Assembly (NCBI GenBank): GCA_016745315.1
Contig: CP066886.1
Location: forward strand, 3,720,501 to 3,784,500
Length of the DNA stretch: 64,000 nt
Reading direction: 5' to 3'
Source: Arthrospira sp. PCC 9108
GTDB lineage: Bacteria > Cyanobacteriota > Cyanobacteriia > Cyanobacteriales > Microcoleaceae
Part shown: positions 35,780 through 45,529 of the stretch, in pieces
Position numbering within the stretch: position 1 is the stretch's first letter
Layout of the letters: every line of letters starts with the position of its first letter
Translations under genes and position numbers: made by a program
The notes under the pieces: generated by a model
What the model was told of the DNA's origin: nothing
The model's input: only the letters and a program-made list of their open reading frames with translations
Databases searched by the model: none

Positions 35780-36145
35780 ATGAATAATTTACCTCAATTT
35801 AACTCCGGTCAAATTGTAGCTATTGATGCTCAAAATACCTCTGTTTATGCCGAAGTGATTCAAGTGGTTATGGTGCGCCGAGTCTGTTGGGTGCGTCCCT
35901 TAATCCTCGTCGAATTTACCACAGAAAATCAGCCCATTTGCTATCATTTGCGAGACAGTGCTGATTTGATTTGGCCCTTGGAGTTATTTAGGGTAGCTTT
36001 GGATACAGAAGTAATACCTTTTTTAGTCGCATTAAATCCCCCAGAACAAAAGCCGGAAATGTTACCCAGAAACCATCAACTTTTTCGAGAGTTTATTTCC
36101 CAAATTTGGCTCAATCATTCCCAGGTTTTTCGGGAAGTTAGATAA
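35780..36145 (+). CDS. Conserved hypothetical protein, 121 aa
   Basis: A soluble, beta-rich looking protein (GQIVAIDAQNTSVYAEVIQV, then VCWVRPLILVEFT) with no signal or membrane segment. I do not recognise a named family; it has the look of cyanobacterial conserved hypotheticals. Its start is 5 bases after plsC, so they are probably co-transcribed. Confidence 0.7.
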   Translation: MNNLPQFNSGQIVAIDAQNTSVYAEVIQVVMVRRVCWVRPLILVEFTTENQPICYHLRDSADLIWPLELFRVALDTEVIPFLVALNPPEQKPEMLPRNHQLFREFISQIWLNHSQVFREVR

Positions 36146-36160
36146 AGATTCCCTTTTCTC

Positions 36161-36315
36161 TTGACAAATCCTAGGAATTGACTTATACTTATATCATGGG
36201 AGAATGTGGCGGCATATATATGGCTTTCCTTGAAGGAACCGAAGACCTCCACCACCAGATTAATCTAGTAGTTGTATATTTAACTCCTCCAACGTCTCCG
36301 AATTTTCATCAATAG
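36161..36315 (+). promoter_or_regulatory. Consensus promoter driving a leaderless small ORF (copy 1)
   Basis: TTGACA (36161-36166), 17 bases, TATACT (36184-36189), then ATG at 36196, exactly where a transcript would be expected to start. The ORF runs 39 codons (MGECGGIYMAFLEGTED...) to TAG 36315, overlapping the end of the usher-like pseudogene. Promoter, ATG spacing and the first eleven or so codons are shared with the copy at 40120. I infer a repeated cassette; whether the peptide is made is unknown. Confidence 0.5.
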
Positions 36316-37974
36316 TAATAGTATTAGGTAAAAGTTGCCGAAACGTTGGTTAAGATGCCAATTTAGAGTTTCATCTGTATCAACACTGACACGGATATTA
36401 GTAGAAAAATTGCGCCTACCCCAAAAATATTGCAGACCCAAACTCGAAGACCTATCTAAATCCCCACTCCCCAATAATGTCAATCCCCGCAAAAGTCTCC
36501 AGTTGAGACTATACCAAGTTCTCTCAAAATCACTATTAAAAGTTGCATAAAATTGTCGAGAGTCCCAAACTATATCAGTAGTAATATTAACATCATCCCC
36601 CAGAAAGCCAGAAACCCCAACCCGCAAAGGTGTTCCTTTCGGTTGATCAAAAACTTCCGCCAAACCACGGGTAGATGAATCATAAATCCCACCTAAACCC
36701 ACGGTTAAATCTTCGGTTATTCCCCAACGCTGAGAAACTGCGGCATTAAATTCGGTAAATTCTCCCCAGAAGTCATCACCTCGATTAAAACGACGCTGTA
36801 ACCCTCCAGAAATTACCAATGCTGACGCGCCTTGAGGTAATTGTTCTGGTAGAATGGTAAACCTAGCTTCTTCTATTTTGGGTTCACTAATGAGAGAGCC
36901 GCCAGGGTAAAGTAAAACATAGTAATTTCTGCCAACCTGTCTACCTACAAGAACATTATCAAAACGGTAAAAGCCAGAATTATCGACAAACTGTTCTGCT
37001 ATGACCTCCCCACGATAACGACTCGAAACCAGTTGTGCTAAAGTTCCTGGTTCAGCATTACCTGTTACTGTGGCGGTAACTTGTTCGGGTTGCAAACGTT
37101 GACTAGGGTTGGCGGCACCACTACCCAATAATGAACTAGGAGAATATCTCCGCCTTTGAATAGTAGTAAATCCCCAAAAGTCACCTGTAGTCCTTTGGTC
37201 TCGCCAAAATCTCCGTTGAGAACCTAAAAAATAATCGCTATATTCAGTTTGGCGGATGATTTGAAATTCGGATAATCGCCAGGTTTCGCTGTCGGTTATG
37301 TCTCCCTGATTAAGCGTGAGAAACCAACTACTATCTAAAACTGTTCCGACGGCGGATAGGCGACCTGTGTTGTTCAGGTCAACACCTTGGTTTTTGGTAA
37401 GATTAACCCGCTGTTATATTATACCAGTGTTAAAGTTGGGGGGGGAAATTTCTGGCAATCCTTCTAAAATTACTGGCGGTCTTTCCCGGCTGCTTCTTCT
37501 CCCCCTTCTGACTTCGGGGACCTCAAAAATAATTGCATATTCCCGAAAACTAAATTCTGATTTGATATCAAATAAGTCTTGAATATCTTGCACGGAAAGG
37601 ACTAACCCTAATTCGGGGTCGTTGCGAATTTCATCGAGGTTAAGGCGGACAATTTTAAAGGGCGATCGCAATTCGACTTCATTATCTGATATAACTGTAG
37701 ATGTAAACTTTATGACCTGCAAAACTTCACCATAAGGAATTAGCCAATTCCCAAAATTTATCACCTCATTATCCGTTACTGACCCGCGCACAAATACCCC
37801 AGTTTTAAAATTGCGCCTACCAGCATTTAAGCCAATCATAAAAATCGTGAATTCCGGTGATTCTGGGGTGATTTCCTCTGTGATGTCTGGGACAAGCAGA
37901 TTGTATCCACAAATTTTCAACAGCCATCAGGGTAAACAACTGCCCCAAAATAAACACTTATAAATATTTGGCAT
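36260..37974 (-). pseudogene. Usher-like outer-membrane protein, decayed
   Basis: One frame of about 572 codons with three lesions: TGA at 37927-37929 after MPNIYKCLFWGSCLP, TAA at 37414-37416 (NFNTGII-stop-QRVNLTKNQG), and a one-base loss in a T run near 36340 after LNQRF, beyond which the other frame gives RQLLPNTITIDENSETLEE. The middle has a carboxypeptidase-like loop (VTATVTGNAEPGT...SGFYRFDNVLVG). The C-terminal half is barrel-like (FNAAVSQRWGITEDLTVGLGGI; GLQYFWGRRNFSTNIRVSV). With the PapD-like fragment next to it, I infer a remnant of a chaperone/usher-type surface assembly pair. Not functional. Confidence 0.65.
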
Positions 37975-38053
37975 AACTCAGTGTTAAAACTGCCTTAATT
38001 GCCGTCAAATTATGGCAGTATTTTACTGATAATATACTCCATTCATCACCATG

Positions 38054-38506
38054 TTAAGGAACGGCTAATGTTACGCTGAATGGGATTTTGTTATTCCGGT
38101 TTACTCCCCAAGCCAAATTCCCATAAAGTTTATAATCTCCCGGTTCAAGGGGTTGATTAGAATTGATATTAACCAAACGTTCTTTTTCCGCAATCACCGT
38201 AGTATCTACACCACGACCACTCTGGATTTCCTGATTTCCTTGAGAAATTACCCATTCTGGTTGCACAATCACACTGGCTTGTCCACTATTACGAACCAAT
38301 AAATGTAAACGATTCGATTCGGGATTATAGCGAACATTAACAATATCTAAATCGTGATAAATATCTCCCTTGCGAACATAGACTGCTACCCCAATTTGGG
38401 GAACAATAGTCGTCCTTAATACAAAATTTCTGGTTTCATCTGTTTGTTCCTCAATGATGGCTTCTAAATTTTCGGTAATTAGCATTGCTCGATATTCTCC
38501 GTCGGG
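38054..38506 (-). pseudogene. PapD-like fimbrial chaperone, 3' half
   Basis: The open frame starts after TGA 38507-38509 with PDGEYRAMLITENLEAI, a signature of the end of the first domain of fimbrial chaperones. It continues with IGVAVYVRKGDIYHDLDIVN and LHLLVRNSGQASVIVQPEW, the second immunoglobulin-like domain. The signal peptide and most of domain 1 are missing (normal chaperones are about 230 residues), so it is a 5'-truncated gene. Lies just upstream of the decayed usher-like gene in the same direction. Confidence 0.65.
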
Positions 38507-38509
38507 TCA

Positions 38510-38973
38510 ACTCGGTCGCATATCAAGCAGATGTTGCATTGTGCAGTAAAAAACTGATTAATTTATTTACTGGCAAGGGTTTCAGCTTTTTTTAAATCAA
38601 ACGCCCTTTTTACGGTTGCACTTGACCATCTGGGAAAACTCGGATGTTAACTGGGTTAAAGAAAAGAAGGCAGATTAGACGATCGCCCGCCTAGAACATT
38701 CTCTATTGATGGGATGTGTGGCAAAATCAGGGTCAGAATTAGGGATGTTGGGGATTCTGAATCAAAAAGCCCGTCTTAGTTGACTTCCCCGCAACCGAGA
38801 CTCCCGTAACAGAACAACATCACAGGGATGATGCCTTTTTTAAGCCTTCCCAAACTATCCCTAGTGTTAGGGGTAGTTTAGGAGTGCTTTTGACTAGACC
38901 CTGAAGCAAGCTAACAATGTTATTGAAAGCTCTAACGATTGGCGATATGGCGATGTTTATATCGCATCTGAAA
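38510..38973. other. Intergenic region, remnant sequence
   Basis: 464 bases between the chaperone remnant and the AraC gene. I find no continuation of the missing chaperone N-terminus. A plus-strand frame of about 40 codons (38780-38902, VDFPATETPVTEQHHRDDAF...) is open but has no start codon or neighbour and could be a gene fragment. A CGATAT-rich segment lies at 38940-38968. Otherwise nothing is seen. Confidence 0.4.
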
Positions 38974-40002
38974 CTAAGATATCATACTTTTTCTCATTTT
39001 TATATCCGATTTGTGCAACTTTTTCAGGGTTGAGGGGTATTCTCCAAAATAACGATGGAATTGTTCGGAAAATCGGCCCATGTGGGAGAAGCCGTAGGCG
39101 GTGGCGATCGCATAAATGGTGGTGGGGTTTGCACTACGTCCGCAAAGTTCTTCCCGGACGGCGTTTAGTTTGCGGGCGCGAATATATTGCTGTACCCCTA
39201 CCCCGGTAATTTCCTTGAAGGCGTATTGTAGGGATCTCAGGGAGATGCCAAGCTGTTGACATAACTCCTCATTGGTAAGGTTTTGGCGTAAATTATTGTC
39301 GATGATCGCCTGTACTGTTTCAAAGATCCAATACCGTCGAGAGGGTTTGAAAATTTGGCGATCGCCACGCTGTTCAAAGGTATAGTCTAATAATTCCCGA
39401 AACTGACACAAAAATTTTTCTCGCAACAGTGCGGCTTCCTGGGGAGTCAAAAGACCTCGACGATACAGACATTCAGCCCTAGGAAACCACTGCTGCATAA
39501 ATCTGGTGAAGTTGGCAAACCTAATGGGGTGGACGGTCAAAACTGCTTGATTGGGGTCCTGGCTATTTTCCCAAAATTTCTCTGGTAGTAAATCCAGGTT
39601 GGCGAGGAGTTCATCATTGAAACAAATATATACACCATGCCAACCCGGAGGTAAACTTGATGTGTATTCGATTTGGCTGCGATGAACGGCGATCGCATTA
39701 CCAATGGGGTCTGTATAGCCCATCCAAGACAATAGGGGATGATGGGGATACAAGCCCAGGGAAAAATGGGTTTCTCCTTCGGGAATTACATGGTGATCGC
39801 TAAACAGATTTTCTGTGAAGAAATGCGCTATTTCTATCCCCGGAAAAGCTACTTCTCGATGTTCGAGCCTAAATACTCCTTCTCCTAAATGGAACCCTTC
39901 TATCCAGGCGGGTAACACTTCACTCTGGGAGTCTACCGCCAAGGCTCGGCGAGCCTTGTACTCGGCACACATGGGCTTATACAAGTCTATACGGTTGACC
40001 AT
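38974..40002 (-). CDS. AraC-family transcriptional regulator
   Basis: 342 residues from ATG 40002 (a TTG 20 codons earlier is less likely). The N-terminal 220 residues are a ligand-binding-like domain with many aromatic residues. The C-terminal 100 hold the double helix-turn-helix of AraC/XylS: NLTNEELCQQLGISLRSLQYAFKE and ATAYGFSHMGRFSEQFHRYFGEYPS. It belongs to the PchR-like cyanobacterial regulators in general shape, but the target and inducer are unknown. It stands alone and diverges from the cassette at 40120. Confidence 0.88.
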   Translation of the reverse strand: MVNRIDLYKPMCAEYKARRALAVDSQSEVLPAWIEGFHLGEGVFRLEHREVAFPGIEIAHFFTENLFSDHHVIPEGETHFSLGLYPHHPLLSWMGYTDPIGNAIAVHRSQIEYTSSLPPGWHGVYICFNDELLANLDLLPEKFWENSQDPNQAVLTVHPIRFANFTRFMQQWFPRAECLYRRGLLTPQEAALLREKFLCQFRELLDYTFEQRGDRQIFKPSRRYWIFETVQAIIDNNLRQNLTNEELCQQLGISLRSLQYAFKEITGVGVQQYIRARKLNAVREELCGRSANPTTIYAIATAYGFSHMGRFSEQFHRYFGEYPSTLKKLHKSDIKMRKSMIS

Positions 40003-40119
40003 AATCAGTTTCAATATATCAGGATTAGCTGCAACAACCAAGAATAATAATTGATGATACAACTGTTAAATTTGCCTTCATACTACCAAAATTTATCCCC
40101 GATAATTCCATCTTTTATC

Positions 40120-40242
40120 TTGACAAACTCCCCTACATTGACATATAATAATAACATGGAAAAATGTGCGGGCATATATATCAGTTTTTTAGTTATCCTT
40201 GATATATTCGGGCATCTTCCATCCTCCTGCAAGTATCTGTAA
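40120..40242 (+). promoter_or_regulatory. Consensus promoter driving a leaderless small ORF (copy 2)
   Basis: TTGACA (40120-40125), 18 bases, TATAAT (40144-40149), then ATG 40156, six bases after the -10 box as in copy 1. The ORF is 28 codons (MEKCAGIYISFLVILDIFG...) and ends at TAA 40242. It shares the pattern M-x-x-C-x-GIY-x-x-FL with copy 1; the tails are unrelated. No gene follows on this strand, so the transcript might be a small RNA or a short membrane peptide (the tail is hydrophobic). Confidence 0.5.
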
Positions 40243-40452
40243 TTTACGCAGTTTCTGAGACTAATTCCAGCACCACATTTAGGACGACTCAGGAGTGGAT
40301 ATATTTACTATTTCCACAAGTCACCAATCTATCTTTCCTAGTCGATATCTGGGATGGGGTTCTGCTGTTAATTCCCACGATAAGATGAATCACCCCCCTT
40401 TCTGGAGAGGGAGAGATGGTTGGGGTTAGAGGAATCTAAAATGGCGGCAGTT
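40243..40452. other. Intergenic stretch after copy-2 cassette
   Basis: With the cassette this completes a gap of 450 bases between the AraC and dapL-like genes. It contains several short G-rich and T-rich runs. I see no gene, hairpin with T run, or known element. Confidence 0.4.
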
Positions 40453-41625
40453 TTACTGATAACGTATTCCCGCATTTCCCATTCTGTCTATGGCTTCTTG
40501 AATGCGGCTTTCTTTATTGGTTAAAGCAATTCGGATAAAACCCTCTCCCGCCGCGCCATAACCGTTGCCAGGGGGGACAATCACCCCACATTTCTCTAAG
40601 AGTAATTTGGCAAAATCTGTGGAAGTGTAATTGCTGGGAACAGGTACCCAAATATATAATGTGGCTTTGGGTGGTTCAATTTTCCAACCCAGAGAACGCA
40701 ATCCTGAAATGACTAAATCGCGGCGATGTTGATAGATATCATTCAGCTTTTGACGGTCTGATTCTGGGGTCAAATAGGCGGCGATCGCCGCTTTTTGAAT
40801 AGCCTTAAACACACCGGAATCTACATTGGTTTTAACTTGGCTTAATCCCTTAATCCCGATTTCATTACCTACCACAAACCCAATGCGCCACCCGGTCATA
40901 TTATAGGATTTAGACAGGCTATGAAACTCAATAGCAATATCTTTCGCACCGGGAACCTCTAAGACACTTGGCGCTCGATAACCTTCATAACACACCTCAG
41001 AATAGGCGTGATCATGACATAGTAGAATGTCGAACTTTTGACAAAAATCTACCATGGTGCTAAAATCTTCTAAGGTCGCGATCGCACCTGTGGGATTATT
41101 GGGGTAGTTTACCCAAAATAATTTAGCCCGTCTAGCTATCTCCTCTGGAATTGCCTGTAAATCTGGTAAAAAGCCATTTTCCGGCTTCAGGGGAACGTAG
41201 TAAGGCTCTCCCCCAGCGAATAGGGTGGAAGTGCGATACACTGGATAACCCGGATCGGGGATTAAGACAATATCCCCCCCCTCCACAAAGGCTAAGGCTG
41301 TGTTGTGGATAGCTTCCTTAGAACCCACAGAGGAGATAATCTCGGTTTCTGGGTTTAAGCCAGTGACACCAAAGCGACGAGACATCCAAGCGATCGCCGC
41401 CTCCCGGTATTCTATCATACCCCGATAGGGTGGATAATTGTGGTTGGAGGGGTCTTCGATCGCCTCGTGCATAGCCACCCTGATATGATCCAAGGTAGGC
41501 TGGTCAGGATCACCCACTCCAATATTTATTATATCTACCCCTTGAGCCACCAGTTCTATACGTCTCCGGTCAATTTCAGCAAACAGGTAGGGGGGGATTT
41601 TTTCTAAACGTTTAGCAAACTGCAT
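40453..41625 (-). CDS. dapL: LL-diaminopimelate aminotransferase-like (PLP, class I/II)
   Basis: 390 residues from ATG 41625. PLP Lys in HSLSKSYNMTGWRIGF, the Asn of NNPTGA and the Arg near the C-terminus (FIRIAL) mark a fold-type-I aminotransferase. IPPYLFAEIDRRR at the start and the GVGDPDQPTLDHI motif are typical of the cyanobacterial DapL branch, which makes LL-diaminopimelate from tetrahydrodipicolinate for lysine and cell-wall synthesis. Related aminotransferases share these motifs, so the symbol is probable, not certain. Stands alone. Confidence 0.8.
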   Translation of the reverse strand: MQFAKRLEKIPPYLFAEIDRRRIELVAQGVDIINIGVGDPDQPTLDHIRVAMHEAIEDPSNHNYPPYRGMIEYREAAIAWMSRRFGVTGLNPETEIISSVGSKEAIHNTALAFVEGGDIVLIPDPGYPVYRTSTLFAGGEPYYVPLKPENGFLPDLQAIPEEIARRAKLFWVNYPNNPTGAIATLEDFSTMVDFCQKFDILLCHDHAYSEVCYEGYRAPSVLEVPGAKDIAIEFHSLSKSYNMTGWRIGFVVGNEIGIKGLSQVKTNVDSGVFKAIQKAAIAAYLTPESDRQKLNDIYQHRRDLVISGLRSLGWKIEPPKATLYIWVPVPSNYTSTDFAKLLLEKCGVIVPPGNGYGAAGEGFIRIALTNKESRIQEAIDRMGNAGIRYQ

Positions 41626-41876
41626 TATCACTCACTGGGGTTGGTTCATTAGATATAAGCCAGAGAATTATACCAGAAAAATCTTACAACCTACCCATGA
41701 ACAGCAGCAAATGAACGGCGATGCAAACCCAGTTATCGCCTTAATTACAGGCTTGTCGGTTAAATTCTTGCCAAAAGAAAATCGGCAGTAACAACAACTC
41801 TAAATTAAATCCTACACAATGGGACAGTTTCGGGTTCAAGGGGAACCAGCTTGATTAACTGTGTTAAGTTCCGAAC

Positions 41877-42071
41877 CTAGGGACTAGGTATTAAGCGAAT
41901 ACGTCCGGCATCCATTTCGTCCATCAGTAATTCTAACGCTTCATAATCCACATCGGAAATATAACCCAGTCGAGTCAGTTCATAGTTAATCCCGTTTTCA
42001 ATTTCCGGGGTCAGGCATCTAAAGTAAAGTGCTTTAGATACCAGTTTTCGAATTCCATTAGTGGCTGACAT
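41877..42071 (-). CDS. Small conserved-looking protein, 64 aa
   Basis: MSATNGIRKLVSKALYFRCL... resembles the widespread small cyanobacterial proteins that begin with a short basic helix and end in an acidic one (LELLMDEMDAGRIRLI). No known biochemical role. A near-perfect CRP box (42150-42165) lies 79-94 bases upstream of its ATG, so it may be cAMP regulated. No signal peptide or membrane helix. Confidence 0.65.
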   Translation of the reverse strand: MSATNGIRKLVSKALYFRCLTPEIENGINYELTRLGYISDVDYEALELLMDEMDAGRIRLIPSP

Positions 42072-42607
42072 GAGTAGTCAAGTAACTCAACTTATGTTAA
42101 TTCTCCAACCAATAAACAGTCTGGCTGGTGATCTGCATCTCCATAAATATGTGATCTAAATCACGCAGTCTGGCTATTGGGGGTTGGTGATAGCAGAAAT
42201 TAAGATGCTGCTATATTATGAGACAATCAAACAGTTTTTATCTGTGTTGTTTTATACACTTCTTATCATCTCATGACAAGTTCAGTGCCTATCAATAAGT
42301 TAACAAAAACTTAATCTTTGTGCCACCGATAATATCATATCTGCCCATAAAATCTAGCCCGATACCGGAAACATAGACAATATCCACCCTATTTTGATTG
42401 ACAAAATCACCATATCTATCAACTAATTATCAGCCCCAAATCTCCGCAAATATGAAGCCACCAAGTCCTGTAGTGAATCAGGATAAATTTAATCTGTCAG
42501 AATTGCACCCATCATGTATAATGGTGGTATATGCGTCATTTCTGAGCCGAACATCATCAAAACATATCCGTAAAGATTGCCGATTTAAGAATCAGAAGAG
42601 GTAGAAA
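42072..42607. other. Intergenic region with a CRP site
   Basis: 536 bases between divergent genes. It contains the CRP-like box described separately. A 68-codon plus-strand ORF at 42398-42604 is Ser/Lys-rich without a ribosome-binding site and ends just before the next gene; I do not accept it as coding. The radical SAM promoter must lie here. An AT-rich segment with TTAACAAAAACTTAATCTTTG sits near 42300. Confidence 0.45.
42150..42165. promoter_or_regulatory. CRP (SyCRP1-type) binding site
   Basis: TGTGATCTAAATCACG differs in two positions from the SyCRP1 consensus TGTGATCTAGATCACA and keeps both half-sites (TGTGA and TCAC). It lies upstream of the small protein at 41877-42071 and about 440 bases before the radical SAM gene, so the small protein is the likelier target. 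Function is inferred from the match alone. Confidence 0.6.
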
Positions 42608-45274
42608 GTGGCAGTTCCAGTCAAAGAATTAATCACACCAGAAATCAACCAGCCAGCGAGATATTTAGGTAATGAATTAGGGGCGAAACACAAACCCTGG
42701 GAATCAGCGGCTGTGCGCTGGTCTCTCACGTATCCAGAAATCTATGAGGTAGGAGCCTCGAACCTAGGACACATAATCCTCTATAATATCATCAATGCCC
42801 AGCCGAGACAATTATGCGATCGCGCCTATTTACCGGCCGCCGATCTTAGCGCCAAACTGCGAGACACCCAAACCCCCCTATTTGCGGTAGAGTCCCGCCG
42901 TTCTCTGACGGAATTTGACATTCTCGGGTTTAGTCTCAGCTATGAACTAGGGGCCACGAATATCCTAGAAATGCTAGATCTTGCCCACATTCCCCTAACC
43001 TGGAAACAAAGGCAGGAGCCAAATGGACAAACCCCCCTAGGAGAACTTCCCCTAATCTTTGCCGGTGGCCAAACCGCCACATCCAACCCGGAACCCTACG
43101 CGGACTTCTTCGATTTTATCGCTTTAGGGGACGGAGAGGAACTCCTCCCAGAAATAGGTTTAGTGATAGAAGAAGGGAAAGCAGCCGGGTTAACCCGGGA
43201 ACAGCTACTCTTAGACCTAGCCCAAGTGCCAGGGGTATACGTTCCCCAATTCTATGATATGGCGGCGGATGGGTCAATCCATCCTAACCATCCCGACGTA
43301 CCTGCAACCATTATCCGTCGGGTAGCGACTCCGATGCCTGCCTATTCGATTACAATGGTTCCATTCGTGGAAACAGTTCACGATCGCCTAGCCATAGAAG
43401 TGAGACGAGGTTGCACCCGTGGCTGTCGTTTCTGTCAACCGGGAATGTTAACCCGTCCGGCTAGAGACGTAGAACCCGAAGCGGTGGTAGAGGCGATCGC
43501 CAAAGGGATGAAAGCAACGGGATATAATGAATTTTCCCTATTATCCCTAAGCTGTTCAGACTACCTATCATTACCCGCAGTAGGAATGGAAATCAAAAAC
43601 CGCCTGCGTGACAGCAATATATCCCTATCCCTACCCAGTCAACGAGTCGATCGCTTTGATGAAAACATTGCCAACATTATCGGCGGAACCCGCACCAGTA
43701 GCCTGACCTTTGCACCAGAAGCGGGGACCCAAAGAATGCGGGATGTCATCAATAAAGGACTAACCAATGAGGAGTTATTGCGAGGAGTCCAAACCGCCTA
43801 CGAGCAAGGTTGGGATAAAATCAAACTATACTTTATGATCGGCCTACCGGGAGAAACGGATGCTGATGTCCTAGGTATCGCGGAAACCGTCCGCTGGTTG
43901 CAGAGTCAATGTCAGGGACACCGCCGCCGCCCCCTAAGCATTAACCTGACCATTTCTAATTTTACCCCGAAACCCCATACACCCTTTCAATGGCACAGTG
44001 TATCGACCACAGAATTTCAACGCAAACAGCAATTGCTGAAAGCGGAATTTCACCGCCTCAAAGGGGTTAAAGCCAACTTTACGGACGTGCGGATCTCGGC
44101 TATGGAGGACTTTATCGGTAGAGGCGATCGCCGACTAGCACCCGTAGTCCAACGAGCCTGGGAACTGGGGGCCGGCATGGATGCTTGGTGGGAAAGCCTA
44201 GATCGTGCCTTCGCCGCCTGGACCCAAGCCATAGAAGAGTCTGGGTTAGGCTGGAAATATCGGCAAGTAGAAGCCGGGGAATGGAACCTCATGGAAAAGG
44301 CGATCGCCGAGGACAGCCACGACCACAGCCACCGTGAACAACTACTAGACCAACCTCTACCTTGGGACCATATCAACACCGGAATAGACAAAAACTGGCT
44401 GAAACAAGACCTACAAAAGGCGATCGAAGCGGCCACAGTTCCCGACTGTTCTTTCGCCGCCTGTTCCCATTGTGGGGTATGTGGCCCAGAATTAGGTCAT
44501 AACGTGGTATTTACACCCCCACCCATTCCCGAATTTACGGGTCATTTCGTCCCCCCTTCCCAACGAGTCCAACGGTTCCGAGTCTGGTTTGGCAAATTAG
44601 GAGAGATGGCATTAGTCGGACATCTTGACCTGATGAAAGTATTTGATCGCGCCGTCAGACGCGCAGAATTGCCCATATCCTTCACGGGAGGCTATCATCC
44701 CGGCCCCCGTATATCCCCCGCCAATGCACTGCCTTTAGGGACCACTAGCACCGGGGAAATCGCGGATTTTGACCTAGCCGAGACTATGGATATACAAACC
44801 TTTCAACGGGAATTATCCGCCTGTCTCCCGGACAACTTACCGATTTATCGGGTCGAAGAAGTGGACGTTAACTCGGCGGCGATCGCCCAAACCATAGGAC
44901 AAGCTACCTATATCATCCATTTACAAGCCCAAGATGAAACCATTACCCCGAATCATTGGGCCAGTTGGGTGGAGGCTGTACTGAACAGTTCAGAAATGTT
45001 GTGGGAAAAAACTACCAAATCAGGTAAAATCAGAATTATTAACCTGCGGGAGCAGTTATTACAACTAGAGGCGATCGTAAAGGAAACAGTCAAAATTCCA
45101 CTATGGGAATTAGACCAACCCGCCCCAAACGCTACCCTGTTGCGTTATTTGGGAACCTGTCGCAATGATGGCACTCAACTGAGACCTGAGCAAGTAGTCT
45201 ATATGCTAGAACAGGTTAGCAGCCTGGAATTGCAACTAATTTCAATCCATCGAGAACATCTAACTTTAGCCTAA
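42608..45274 (+). CDS. B12-binding radical SAM protein fused to DUF2344
   Basis: 888 residues from GTG 42608. The N-terminal half has a B12-binding-like domain with EVGASNLGHIILYN and AGGQTATSNPEPYADFFDF, then the radical SAM cluster motif CTRGCRFCQPG. A second Cys group (CSHCGVCG) follows at about residue 621. The C-terminal 240 residues are DUF2344 (RFRVWFGKLGEMALVGHLDL, then FTGGYHPGPRISPANALPLG). In other bacteria the two halves are often separate genes next to rne, and here rne does follow. Substrate unknown; a role in RNA or ribosome modification has been suggested by context only. Confidence 0.9.
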   Translation: MAVPVKELITPEINQPARYLGNELGAKHKPWESAAVRWSLTYPEIYEVGASNLGHIILYNIINAQPRQLCDRAYLPAADLSAKLRDTQTPLFAVESRRSLTEFDILGFSLSYELGATNILEMLDLAHIPLTWKQRQEPNGQTPLGELPLIFAGGQTATSNPEPYADFFDFIALGDGEELLPEIGLVIEEGKAAGLTREQLLLDLAQVPGVYVPQFYDMAADGSIHPNHPDVPATIIRRVATPMPAYSITMVPFVETVHDRLAIEVRRGCTRGCRFCQPGMLTRPARDVEPEAVVEAIAKGMKATGYNEFSLLSLSCSDYLSLPAVGMEIKNRLRDSNISLSLPSQRVDRFDENIANIIGGTRTSSLTFAPEAGTQRMRDVINKGLTNEELLRGVQTAYEQGWDKIKLYFMIGLPGETDADVLGIAETVRWLQSQCQGHRRRPLSINLTISNFTPKPHTPFQWHSVSTTEFQRKQQLLKAEFHRLKGVKANFTDVRISAMEDFIGRGDRRLAPVVQRAWELGAGMDAWWESLDRAFAAWTQAIEESGLGWKYRQVEAGEWNLMEKAIAEDSHDHSHREQLLDQPLPWDHINTGIDKNWLKQDLQKAIEAATVPDCSFAACSHCGVCGPELGHNVVFTPPPIPEFTGHFVPPSQRVQRFRVWFGKLGEMALVGHLDLMKVFDRAVRRAELPISFTGGYHPGPRISPANALPLGTTSTGEIADFDLAETMDIQTFQRELSACLPDNLPIYRVEEVDVNSAAIAQTIGQATYIIHLQAQDETITPNHWASWVEAVLNSSEMLWEKTTKSGKIRIINLREQLLQLEAIVKETVKIPLWELDQPAPNATLLRYLGTCRNDGTQLRPEQVVYMLEQVSSLELQLISIHREHLTLA

Positions 45275-45529
45275 ACCAATTTTCTCGTAGCGTCAGAGTG
45301 AGGCTATATCAATCTTGGCCGGACAATTTTCGGCTGACGCACCGCAGATTACAGATTCGGCTGGTTTAGGGTATAATGATCTAACCTGTAGAATACCTAA
45401 TTAACCCTACTACCTGGGATTAACTTAGGCAATTGGGTTTAGGGTGATCAGAAGAATGGGTCTAAAACCCTGTTGTTCTAGGACGGCTTTGTTCTCAAAT
45501 AGATGAAGTCATAAGGATCAAGACCCGTT

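Noticed and set aside
42398..42604. 68-codon plus-strand ORF before the radical SAM gene
   Set aside because: Composition is not protein-like, no ribosome-binding site, and it ends in the leader of the next gene.
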